Assembly (NCBI GenBank): GCA_003695285.1
Contig: RFIL01000314.1
Span: forward strand, 1 to 5,077
Length of the DNA stretch: 5,077 nucleotides
Reading direction: 5' to 3'
Source of the DNA: Calditrichota bacterium
Lineage (GTDB): Bacteria; Calditrichota; Calditrichia; RBG-13-44-9; J075
A program made the position numbers and the translations under genes. Below are positions 1-5,077 of this stretch, one piece after another. The stretch's first letter is position 1. Each line of letters starts with the position of its first letter. The notes beneath the pieces were generated by a model that saw only the letters and a list, made by a program, of their open reading frames with translations, ran no database searches and was not told the origin of the DNA.

Positions 1-31
1 CTTGGCAAGAGAGGGGGTTGGGGGGTGAGTT
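1..31. repeat. G-rich edge of a possible dispersed repeat (partial)
   Basis: The first 31 bases begin with the near-palindrome CTTGGCAAG, then run into GAGAGGGGGTTGGGGGGTG. Read on the other strand this gives a CACCCCCCAACCCCCTCTC tract leading into the near-palindrome. C-rich tracts of this kind joined to a CTCTT...AAGAG hairpin are, from general knowledge, common as dispersed intergenic elements in some bacterial genomes. Only one arm would lie inside the window, so repeat status cannot be shown here. It could equally be simple G-rich sequence between genes. Confidence 0.3.
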
Positions 32-284
32 GGATTTAATCTCATAAACAACGACATGAATAAAATTACATCATTTTCTACTTTTTGGTCAGCCCCAACA
101 CCATAGTCCTCGAAACTCTGTTTCGATTCAGTTCAAACCAATCTCTCCTGCACTCATGTTTGGTGAAACAGAATTTCTGCTACTACATCGTTCCATCCCG
201 GCTGGCCAGATTGGAACGAGAGGGGAAATAATATTACGTTTCACGTTTTGGTTTCGCAAAGATGGGATGGAAGCATGTGCTATA
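32..284. other. Gene-free stretch downstream of the T9SS-type protein gene
   Basis: No reading frame here has a ribosome binding site or recognisable protein features. It is the 3' flank of the minus-strand gene that stops at 285. Its only clear structure is an inverted repeat with 8-bp arms, TCGTTCCA at 188-195 and TGGAACGA at 212-219. The 16-nt loop contains the palindrome CTGGCCAG (202-209). On the minus strand the hairpin is not followed by a T-run, so it is not a canonical intrinsic terminator, but it could protect or end the transcript of the upstream gene. Confidence 0.4.
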
Positions 285-1199
285 TCAGCGTAATAGAACC
301 ATCTTCCGGGTGGTAACAAAGCCGCTACCAGTGGTCAAACGGTAGAAATACACCCCGGAAGCGACCGGCACACCGTTGTCGTCTCTACCATCCCATACCA
401 CCCGATGGTTGCCGGCGGCAAATTCTCCCTCCGCCAAGGTGCGCACCCTGCGACCGTTGACATCGAATATGTGAAGCGTGATACGTGCCCGCCCCGTTGG
501 GGAAACGTGAGGAAGAGCAAAGGAAATCGTGGTGCTGGGATTGAAGGGGTTGGGATAATTTTGATACAACACAATTGTGGTGGGTATGGCCCCTGATGGT
601 TCAATACCCACAACCGTGCCATATAAAGTGTCGGAAATAATGCATCCGGTCAGATGATAAGTAATCTCAGGAAAGGGGACGGGGGGATCACCGTAATGAC
701 GAATCAAGACAGGGCCAAACTCACGAGAGAAGCTAATATCCGAAACCTGTAAACCATCCAGGTTGAATTGATACATTTCCGTCTCTACCCCGAAGAGTTG
801 GATTGTGTAAACATCTGCCAGGGTTACCCGGTTATAATAATAATGCCAAACAGTGGTATCACTCTCTCCAATCTGGGCATTCAAATTGTAAAAAGGAATT
901 TCCGTGCCATCCAGAGTATCGGCCAGGTAAATGTACCCTCCATCGACCCGGATATACGGCGCAAGTGTCCAATCCGAATTGGAAAGAACATAATACTGGT
1001 GTCCATTCGAAAAGGTGGTATCACCCATTATTTCCATGTTCATGTGGAACTGCTGATTTCCCTCGGACACATAGAAACTCCAGAGATTCCCCACTTCCAG
1101 AGGAAAAAACTCCTGGGCGGAGGCGCCATTCCACCACATGAGAAATACTCCAAGAACTCCCCCCAAGACCAATCTTGAAAAGAACGAAACGGTTTTCAT
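285..1199 (-). CDS. Secreted protein with T9SS type A C-terminal sorting domain
   Basis: This 304-residue protein has a clear Sec signal peptide: a basic start (MKTVSFFSR), a hydrophobic core at about 10-22, and a likely cleavage after ASA (residue 28). Residues 30-198 form a beta-rich domain opening with FFPLEVGNLWSFYV, a PLxxGNxW opening seen in many secreted proteins of these phyla; its function is unknown. After a short linker, residues 200-304 form a C-terminal sorting domain with the hallmark YQNYPNPFNPSTTISF (212-227), a FlgD-like Ig segment VVWDGRDDNGVPVASGVYFYRL (267-288), and the basic end TRKMVLLR. Such domains direct cargo through type IX secretion to the cell surface or medium, where they are usually cleaved. 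The ATG start is supported by AGGAG at 1208-1212 with an 8-nt gap. A weak promoter (TAGAAT at 1221-1226 with a poor -35) may lie just upstream. A terminator separates it from the dipeptidase gene, so it is probably transcribed alone. No catalytic motif is visible. The secretion class is confident; the role is not known. Confidence 0.9.
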   Translation of the reverse strand: MKTVSFFSRLVLGGVLGVFLMWWNGASAQEFFPLEVGNLWSFYVSEGNQQFHMNMEIMGDTTFSNGHQYYVLSNSDWTLAPYIRVDGGYIYLADTLDGTEIPFYNLNAQIGESDTTVWHYYYNRVTLADVYTIQLFGVETEMYQFNLDGLQVSDISFSREFGPVLIRHYGDPPVPFPEITYHLTGCIISDTLYGTVVGIEPSGAIPTTIVLYQNYPNPFNPSTTISFALPHVSPTGRARITLHIFDVNGRRVRTLAEGEFAAGNHRVVWDGRDDNGVPVASGVYFYRLTTGSGFVTTRKMVLLR

Positions 1200-1261
1200 G
1201 GAAAGGTCTCCTGAAGATTCATTCTACCATGAATTTAAGTTTGAGGAAAGCTTAAGGAAAG

Positions 1262-1292
1262 AAAAAAATGGGATCAGAGTCTCCGATCCCAT
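1262..1292 (-). terminator. Intrinsic terminator after the dipeptidase gene
   Basis: Perfect 8-bp inverted repeat, ATGGGATC (1268-1275) and GATCCCAT (1285-1292), with a 9-nt loop. On the minus strand the stem runs straight into a T-run given by the A-run at 1262-1268, the standard rho-independent form. It lies about 85 nt past the dipeptidase stop codon and before the next minus-strand gene, so it should end the dipeptidase transcript. On the plus strand the stem is followed after 6 nt by TTTTT (1299-1303), so some bidirectional activity is possible. Confidence 0.8.
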
Positions 1293-1377
1293 ATCCTATT
1301 TTTCAGTTTGATTGAGAATAAAAAAATAAAAACCGTTAAGGAAGGCTTCCTGATAGAATGTCTCCCACTCCTATAGT

Positions 1378-2625
1378 TTAAGGCATTTCTTTCCCCTGTA
1401 ACTCTTTCGCAACTCTTTCCACTTCAGCCCAAACCCGTAACATGTTGCCCCCACAAATTTTTTCAATATCTGCTTCCGAATAACCCCGCTTTAACAACTC
1501 TGCAATCAGGTTAGGATATTTGGAGACATCTTCCAGCCCCTTGGGAAGTGCGAGCACTCCATCAAAATCCGAACCCAATCCCACATGATCCACCCCTACC
1601 AGTTGCACCACATGGTCAATGTGATCGGCAACATCCGCCACCGTACCTTTGCGATGCTCCATCCGATACTGCTGATAATAAAGCGCTGCTTCTTCCGATC
1701 CTTTGGGAATATTATTGGCATTCAAATGTTCCTCAATTTCCTGCATGGCCTTGGCCCAACTACCCTGATATTCTTTCCTTAAAAAAGCGGACCCAAAATT
1801 AATATTGATAACACCACCCTTTTCCGCCAGTGCTTTGATCATCTCATCACTCATATTCCGTTCCCATTCCGGGGTGAAATACCGGCAGGAAGAATGGGAG
1901 GCGATTACCGGAGCTTTAGAGATTCGCAGGACATCATAGAAGGTGCTATCGGACACATGGGAAATATCAACCATAATTCCCAGGCGATTCATCTCCTGCA
2001 CCACCTTCTCTCCAAAGGGGCTTAATCCATTCCAACGACGTTCTTTGTCATAAGATGAATCGCATATCAGATTATTTTTGGAGTGAGTGAGTGTGATATA
2101 ACGGATACCTCTCTGATAGAAATACTCAAGATTTTTTAAATCATCTTCGATGCCTGCGCCATTTTCCATCCCCATGGCCAAACTGATTACCCCTCGTTTG
2201 AATTGCTCCAGTACATCAGCAACGGAAGTGGCTAAAGCAAATTTAGCCGGATATTTCTGAGTAAACCCGACCACCAGATCAATCAAAGAATCGGCAACTG
2301 CTTTACCGCCTCCTTTTTCCTGATATTTCGCCGGGATATATATCGACATAAAGGGAACGTTCAATCCTCCCTCTTTTGCTCGCGGATAATCAAAATCGCC
2401 AACTTTGGTCGCCACGGAAATATCTTCCATAAATTCTCTTAAGCGATAGGGCACATCAATATGACCATCTGTAAGGATGAATTCCCGGGCTAATTTCCGG
2501 GCTTCTGTTAAGGCTTCTTCTGTGGTCATGGCTTCTGCCTTCTCTTCACCTGATTTTGTACAATTCACCAGCATGAAAAGAATTACCAGTGATATTGCAA
2601 ACAGACCAATCAATTTCCTCTGCAT
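1378..2625 (-). CDS. Membrane dipeptidase, peptidase family M19, probable lipoprotein
   Basis: Zinc dipeptidase of the renal dipeptidase (M19) family, which hydrolyses dipeptides, often including D-residue or dehydro forms. From the start chosen here (415 residues) the metal-site motifs appear in family order: DGHID (H55, D57), GMENGAG (bridging E154), LTHSKNN (H181), DISHVSD (H223), IASHSS (H244) and GLGSDFDG (D353/D355). R256 in ERNMSD is a candidate substrate-binding arginine. Length fits the family. The N-terminus is lipoprotein-like: MQRK, a hydrophobic core, then LVNC with C22 as the putative lipidated cysteine; Asn before Cys is unusual. A frame-compatible ATG lies 9 nt upstream at 2634, but GGGAG (2636-2640) is only 1 nt from it and 10 nt from the ATG at 2625, so the inner start is preferred. 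The gene is divergent from rfaE2 and ends before a strong terminator, suggesting a single-gene transcript. It probably acts in the periplasm or on the outer membrane. The exact substrate, whether nutritional dipeptides or peptidoglycan fragments, cannot be told. Confidence 0.93.
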   Translation of the reverse strand: MQRKLIGLFAISLVILFMLVNCTKSGEEKAEAMTTEEALTEARKLAREFILTDGHIDVPYRLREFMEDISVATKVGDFDYPRAKEGGLNVPFMSIYIPAKYQEKGGGKAVADSLIDLVVGFTQKYPAKFALATSVADVLEQFKRGVISLAMGMENGAGIEDDLKNLEYFYQRGIRYITLTHSKNNLICDSSYDKERRWNGLSPFGEKVVQEMNRLGIMVDISHVSDSTFYDVLRISKAPVIASHSSCRYFTPEWERNMSDEMIKALAEKGGVININFGSAFLRKEYQGSWAKAMQEIEEHLNANNIPKGSEEAALYYQQYRMEHRKGTVADVADHIDHVVQLVGVDHVGLGSDFDGVLALPKGLEDVSKYPNLIAELLKRGYSEADIEKICGGNMLRVWAEVERVAKELQGKEMP

Positions 2626-2635
2626 CGCGCACATT

Positions 2636-2640
2636 CTCCC
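2636..2640 (-). promoter_or_regulatory. Ribosome binding site deciding the dipeptidase start
   Basis: Minus-strand GGGAG sits 10 nt before the ATG at 2625 and 1 nt before the ATG at 2634. Only the former spacing is workable, and it also gives a more conventional lipoprotein leader (MQRK followed by the hydrophobic core). Confidence 0.6.
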
Positions 2641-2737
2641 ATAGTGTACTTATGAAATAGCTTATTTAACTTAAAATTCATTCAATGGTGACCATCAGAA
2701 AACCAAACCGCAGGTATTATCGAATTTTAACGTTTCA

Positions 2738-2769
2738 GTTCCTTCTTGCAAAAAAGGGAACGATTTTTT
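2738..2769 (+). terminator. Orphan terminator-like hairpin
   Basis: GTTCCTT (2738-2744) pairs with AAGGGAAC (2754-2761) with one bulged G at 2756, leaving a 9-nt loop. Two bases later comes TTTTTT (2764-2769). This is the shape of a plus-strand intrinsic terminator, but the only gene to its left is on the opposite strand. It might end a short plus-strand RNA, block antisense transcription into rfaE2, or be chance in AT-rich DNA. The reverse orientation lacks a T-run. Confidence 0.4.
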
Positions 2770-2823
2770 CATGTTAACCGTGGTTTATATCCCAACGTTC
2801 ACCAATATAGCAATTTTGAAATG

Positions 2824-2835
2824 ATTTTGCAAAAT
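2824..2835. promoter_or_regulatory. 12-bp perfect palindrome, candidate operator
   Basis: ATTTTGCAAAAT is exactly self-complementary and lies between two divergent genes, a usual place for a dimeric repressor site. No known regulator consensus is recognised, and palindromes of this composition arise readily in AT-rich DNA. Confidence 0.25.
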
Positions 2836-2939
2836 TCCCCCTTCTGAATGATGCGTTCAGGAATCTCTTATTCCGCAACTTCAATTGAAAAAATTTTAAC
2901 CGGGAGGACTACGAACAAAAAAGATTTATCAATTAGGAT

Positions 2940-2968
2940 TTCATTATTTTTCCATTAATGAATATATT
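2940..2968 (+). promoter_or_regulatory. Candidate promoter for rfaE2-mltD
   Basis: TATATT at 2963-2968 resembles a -10 box, and TATATTTA (2963-2970) also comes within one base of the Bacteroidota TAnnTTTG element. With a 17-nt spacer the -35 position reads TTCATT, a poor match. The location, about 35 bases before the start codon and upstream of the ribosome binding site, is suitable. Weak evidence overall. Confidence 0.25.
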
Positions 2969-2987
2969 TAAGACCATTATTTAAATT

Positions 2988-2993
2988 AGGGGA
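2988..2993 (+). promoter_or_regulatory. Ribosome binding site supporting the TTG start of rfaE2
   Basis: AGGGGA lies 10 nt upstream of the TTG at 3004. No in-frame ATG occurs near the N-terminus before the conserved nucleotidyltransferase motif, so the TTG start with this site is the best choice. Confidence 0.65.
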
Positions 2994-3003
2994 AAATTTT
3001 AGT

Positions 3004-3510
3004 TTGGAAGTTCTTTTGCAAGAAAAAATTAAGTCTCGTAATGAATTAAGCAAAATCCGCTCGGAATTAGCAAAATCCGGGAAGAAAGTCGTTTTTACCA
3101 ACGGTTGTTTTGATATTCTTCATCGTGGTCATGTGGAATATCTATATCTGGCCAAACAACAGGGGGATATTTTAATTGTTGGTGTAAACGATGACAATTC
3201 TGTTCGGAGATTAAAAGGAAAAGGGCGCCCCTTAACTCCCCAGGAAGACCGCCTGATACTTTTAGCGGCATTGTCCATGGTAGACTATGTTTGCCTCTTT
3301 TCTGAAGATACACCACTTGAGTTAATCCGGGCTTTACAACCGGATATTCTGATAAAGGGAGGCGACTATCAGTTAGATGAGATCGTGGGCAGAGAGGTGG
3401 TGGAAAAGAGGGGAGGGAAAGTCCTGACCATCCCGTTTATCAAAGGACGTTCCACAACCGGGATCATCGAAAAGATTATCGAATTAACCAAAGAAGGCAT
3501 CTGGGATTGA
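3004..3510 (+). CDS. rfaE2: D-glycero-beta-D-manno-heptose 1-phosphate adenylyltransferase (stand-alone)
   Basis: Cytoplasmic nucleotidyltransferase that joins AMP from ATP to heptose 1-phosphate, giving ADP-heptose for lipopolysaccharide core or other heptosylated glycans. The 168 residues match the usual length of the separate RfaE2 enzyme, equivalent to the C-terminal domain of fused HldE. Visible motifs are the entry loop FTNGCFDILHRGHVEYL (31-47) with the HxGH signature at H40-H43, the VGVNDDNSVRRLKG segment (59-72), KGGDY (118-122), and GRSTTGII (148-155) near the C-terminus, which corresponds to the nucleotide-binding STT motif of the family. Residues 1-27 are a charged helical lead-in common to this family. 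Translation starts at TTG, supported by AGGGGA 10 nt upstream. The kinase partner (HldA/RfaE1) is not fused or adjacent and should be elsewhere. It is followed after 14 nt by the lytic transglycosylase gene, so the two are probably co-transcribed. A glycerol-3-phosphate cytidylyltransferase is the main alternative, but the motif set and length favour RfaE2. Confidence 0.92.
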   Translation: MEVLLQEKIKSRNELSKIRSELAKSGKKVVFTNGCFDILHRGHVEYLYLAKQQGDILIVGVNDDNSVRRLKGKGRPLTPQEDRLILLAALSMVDYVCLFSEDTPLELIRALQPDILIKGGDYQLDEIVGREVVEKRGGKVLTIPFIKGRSTTGIIEKIIELTKEGIWD

Positions 3511-3524
3511 GAGAAGGGAAAAGG

Positions 3525-5077
3525 ATGAAGATATATATACGATTTTTAATCAGCTTGCTGTTTATGACGGTTTTCTGGCAGTGTTATTTTCGAGGCGGTG
3601 AAGAAGCTCCTCCGACAGGTGAACCAAAGGAAACAATTACTGCTCAAAAAGGGCTGGAAGCAGATTTGAGTCTTGTTAATTACCTGGTGTTTAAGGCAGA
3701 CAGCTTTCAGGCAATCGGAGAAATGGAACACATGGGGCGTTGTTATCAGGAAGCCTTAAGCCGTCTGGACAGTCTTGCCTATATTTATGAGACCGATTCA
3801 CTTTTTTTAACCATCTATCAACAGATTTCCGATAAATATCAGGATTATATCGAATCTCTGGATGATACCTCCCAGGATTTACTCTCAGCGGATCAAGTTC
3901 TCCAGGAACTGAACAGTGTGTATGGAAGCGAGAAGGATAGTTCTTTGTTTATCGCTCCGGAGAGTGCAGAGAGTTTAGCGACCAATCATATCCCTATTAT
4001 CCGAAACCGGAAGGTGGAAAAGGCGATTACGTATTTTACCAGGGGGCGCGGTCGGAGGGTCTTTACCCGCTGGCTACAACGCACCGGGCGATATGAGAAG
4101 TTGATCAAGTCGATTTTACGAGAGGAAGGCGCTCCTGAAGAACTTTTTTATCTGGCGATGATTGAGAGTGGTTTGAATCCGGCGGCTCGTTCTTATGCCC
4201 GGGCAGTCGGTATGTGGCAATTTATATCCGCTACCGGGAAAGCTTATGGTCTTCATCATAGTTGGTGGTATGATGAACGGCGTGATCCCATAAAGGCAAC
4301 CCGGGCTGCTGCACGACATTTGTTAGACCTGTACGAACGATTTGGTGACTGGTATCTGGCGATTGCCGGATACAACTTTAATCCTCGTAAAATTGAACGA
4401 CGGATGAGCCGCTACAACGTTGATGAATTCTGGGAACTCCCCCGACTTCCCCGACAAACCCGAAACTATGTGCCCACTTTTCTGGCAGCGGTAACCATCG
4501 CCCGAGACCCGGAGCAATACGGATTTCAACCTTCTACCGAACCACCACTGGAGTTTGACACGGTAACCGTTAGAGAATGTGTGGATCTCAACGTAGTGGC
4601 TGATTGTGTGGGAAGCACCTTTGCGGAACTCAAAAAGTTAAATCCTGCCCTTCTCCGGTGGTGCACCCCTCCTGATCGGGATAAATGGTTGCTGTATCTT
4701 CCCAAAGGTACCCGGGAGACTTTTCTGAAAAGGTATGCGGAAATACCGGCGGATAAAAAGCGCAGTTGGATACGCCATCGAATTCGAGCCGGGGAAACCC
4801 TTTCGACGATTGCTCGAAAATATGGAGTTTCCATGCGAGAAATTAAACGATTCAACAAGATTCGAGGAAGTTTGATTCGCGCCGGCCACAGTTTGCTCAT
4901 TCCCGTTCCTCAAGACAGGAACTCCTATAGGAGATATGTTGCTTCTCAACACAAACGCACGGCTCGGAAACGGCGGAAACCGGTGGACCATGTGCCTGGC
5001 AGAGTTAAGGAGGTTTATATTGTAAAACGGGGTGATACCCTGTGGGAAGTGGCTCAGAAGTTTGGTGTCACCGTGTC
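3525..5077 (+). CDS. MltD-like lytic transglycosylase with LysM repeats (3' end cut by window)
   Basis: Envelope enzyme expected to cleave peptidoglycan glycan strands, forming 1,6-anhydro ends. The frame is open for 517 codons to the window edge. Residues 1-20 form a signal peptide ending in VFWQC, a possible but atypical lipobox. Residues about 33-150 are helical and unrecognised. The SLT domain (about 160-330) has the catalytic glutamate E214 in FYLAMIESGLNP, then GMWQF (229-233), ATGKAYGL, and AIAGYNFNPRKIERRM (279-294). The last keeps Tyr-Asn but replaces the usual YNxGP-type sequence. Residues 343-395 look like a degenerate LysM-type domain (FDTVTV..VDLNVVA...LKKLNP...LLYLPKG) carrying cysteines 352, 361 and 380. 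A regular LysM follows at 418-462 (HRIRAGETLSTIARKYGVS...LLIPVP), then a very basic linker (about 463-495) and a second LysM beginning YIVKRGDTLWEVAQKFGV, truncated. The ATG at 3525 has AAGGG at 3514-3518. The 14-nt gap to rfaE2 indicates one operon. The MltD-type assignment is confident; a specific gene name is not given because the family has several paralogues. Confidence 0.92.
   Translation, partial: MKIYIRFLISLLFMTVFWQCYFRGGEEAPPTGEPKETITAQKGLEADLSLVNYLVFKADSFQAIGEMEHMGRCYQEALSRLDSLAYIYETDSLFLTIYQQISDKYQDYIESLDDTSQDLLSADQVLQELNSVYGSEKDSSLFIAPESAESLATNHIPIIRNRKVEKAITYFTRGRGRRVFTRWLQRTGRYEKLIKSILREEGAPEELFYLAMIESGLNPAARSYARAVGMWQFISATGKAYGLHHSWWYDERRDPIKATRAAARHLLDLYERFGDWYLAIAGYNFNPRKIERRMSRYNVDEFWELPRLPRQTRNYVPTFLAAVTIARDPEQYGFQPSTEPPLEFDTVTVRECVDLNVVADCVGSTFAELKKLNPALLRWCTPPDRDKWLLYLPKGTRETFLKRYAEIPADKKRSWIRHRIRAGETLSTIARKYGVSMREIKRFNKIRGSLIRAGHSLLIPVPQDRNSYRRYVASQHKRTARKRRKPVDHVPGRVKEVYIVKRGDTLWEVAQKFGVTV

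Larger units (their letters stand above)
2641..3003. other. AT-rich divergent intergenic region
   Basis: About 360 bases separate the divergent dipeptidase and rfaE2 genes. The stretch is clearly more AT-rich than its neighbours and must carry promoters in both directions, yet no strong consensus promoter is evident. It holds several inverted repeats: a terminator-shaped hairpin (2738-2769), the perfect palindrome ATTTTGCAAAAT (2824-2835), GGAAT-ctctt-ATTCC (2860-2874), and TTCAATTGAA (2880-2889). A GGGAGGA Shine-Dalgarno-like string at 2902-2908 is not followed by a usable start codon. I see no credible protein gene in it. A small RNA or regulator binding sites are possible. Confidence 0.6.

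Noticed and set aside
1..56. Minus-strand frame from ATG at 56 open to the window edge (MSLFMRLNPTHPPTPSLAK)
   Set aside because: No ribosome binding site, and its Pro-rich part is simply the C-rich tract translated; too short to support.
128..319. Minus-strand 63-codon open frame overlapping the end of the T9SS-type gene
   Set aside because: It overlaps the well-supported gene in another frame, lacks a convincing ribosome binding site, and its translation has no recognisable features.
768..1178. Plus-strand open frames antisense to the T9SS-type gene
   Set aside because: They are shadows of a minus-strand gene with clear domain structure and have no protein-family features.
1339..1351. AGGAAG-G-CTTCCT inverted repeat just after the dipeptidase stop
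   Set aside because: With a realistic loop only four base pairs remain and no T-run follows directly; the stronger terminator at 1262-1292 explains transcript ending.
2641..2700. Sigma-70 type promoter for the dipeptidase gene on the minus strand
   Set aside because: A TTGAAT-like hexamer is present (minus strand, around 2680-2685), but no matching -10 occurs at 16-18 nt spacing, so a specific site could not be placed.
2902..2908. GGGAGGA Shine-Dalgarno-like string in the intergenic region
   Set aside because: No ATG, GTG or TTG follows at a usable distance, so no small gene is supported.
4526..4991. Minus-strand open frames opposite the transglycosylase
   Set aside because: The plus-strand frame encodes clear SLT and LysM sequence; the minus frames are low-complexity shadows without ribosome binding sites.
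1..5077. CRISPR array, mobile element, tRNA/rRNA or defence system
   Set aside because: No regularly spaced repeats, transposase motifs, tRNA-like cloverleaf or defence-family proteins were seen in any region.

Overview
The window looks like chromosomal DNA from a Gram-negative bacterium of the Bacteroidota/FCB-like lineages (Calditrichota, Ignavibacteria, KSB1, Marinimicrobia and similar). Three things point there. One secreted protein ends in the NYPNPFNPSTTI-type C-terminal domain typical of type IX secretion (T9SS) cargo in these groups. There is a stand-alone ADP-heptose synthesis enzyme, which implies lipopolysaccharide or another heptosylated envelope glycan. There is also an MltD-like lytic transglycosylase of the kind found in diderms. 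The exact phylum cannot be fixed from the sequence alone.

Layout. Positions 1-284 hold no convincing gene; the extreme left edge is a G-rich, near-palindromic stretch that may be part of a dispersed repeat. Two genes follow on the minus strand. At 285-1199 is a secreted protein with an N-terminal signal peptide and a T9SS sorting domain. At 1378-2625 is a peptidase family M19 (renal dipeptidase-like) probable lipoprotein. A strong intrinsic terminator on the minus strand (1262-1292) separates them, so they are probably independent transcripts. A long AT-rich divergent intergenic region (about 2641-3003) follows, with several inverted repeats, including a terminator-shaped hairpin on the plus strand that has no recognised gene before it. 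Two plus-strand genes complete the window: a TTG-initiated rfaE2/hldE C-terminal-type adenylyltransferase (3004-3510), and 14 nt downstream an MltD-like lytic transglycosylase with LysM repeats (3525 onward), cut by the right edge.

How the genes fit together. The plus-strand pair looks like a two-gene envelope operon: one enzyme makes the activated heptose for outer-membrane glycan, the other cleaves peptidoglycan. The M19 dipeptidase probably acts on dipeptides in the periplasm or at the cell surface, and the T9SS-type protein is probably exported to the surface. A direct functional link between the minus- and plus-strand genes is not shown by the sequence. No mobile element, CRISPR array, tRNA, rRNA or defence system was seen. 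The window is mostly ordinary housekeeping and envelope content; the least explained parts are the divergent intergenic region and unusual residues in the transglycosylase.
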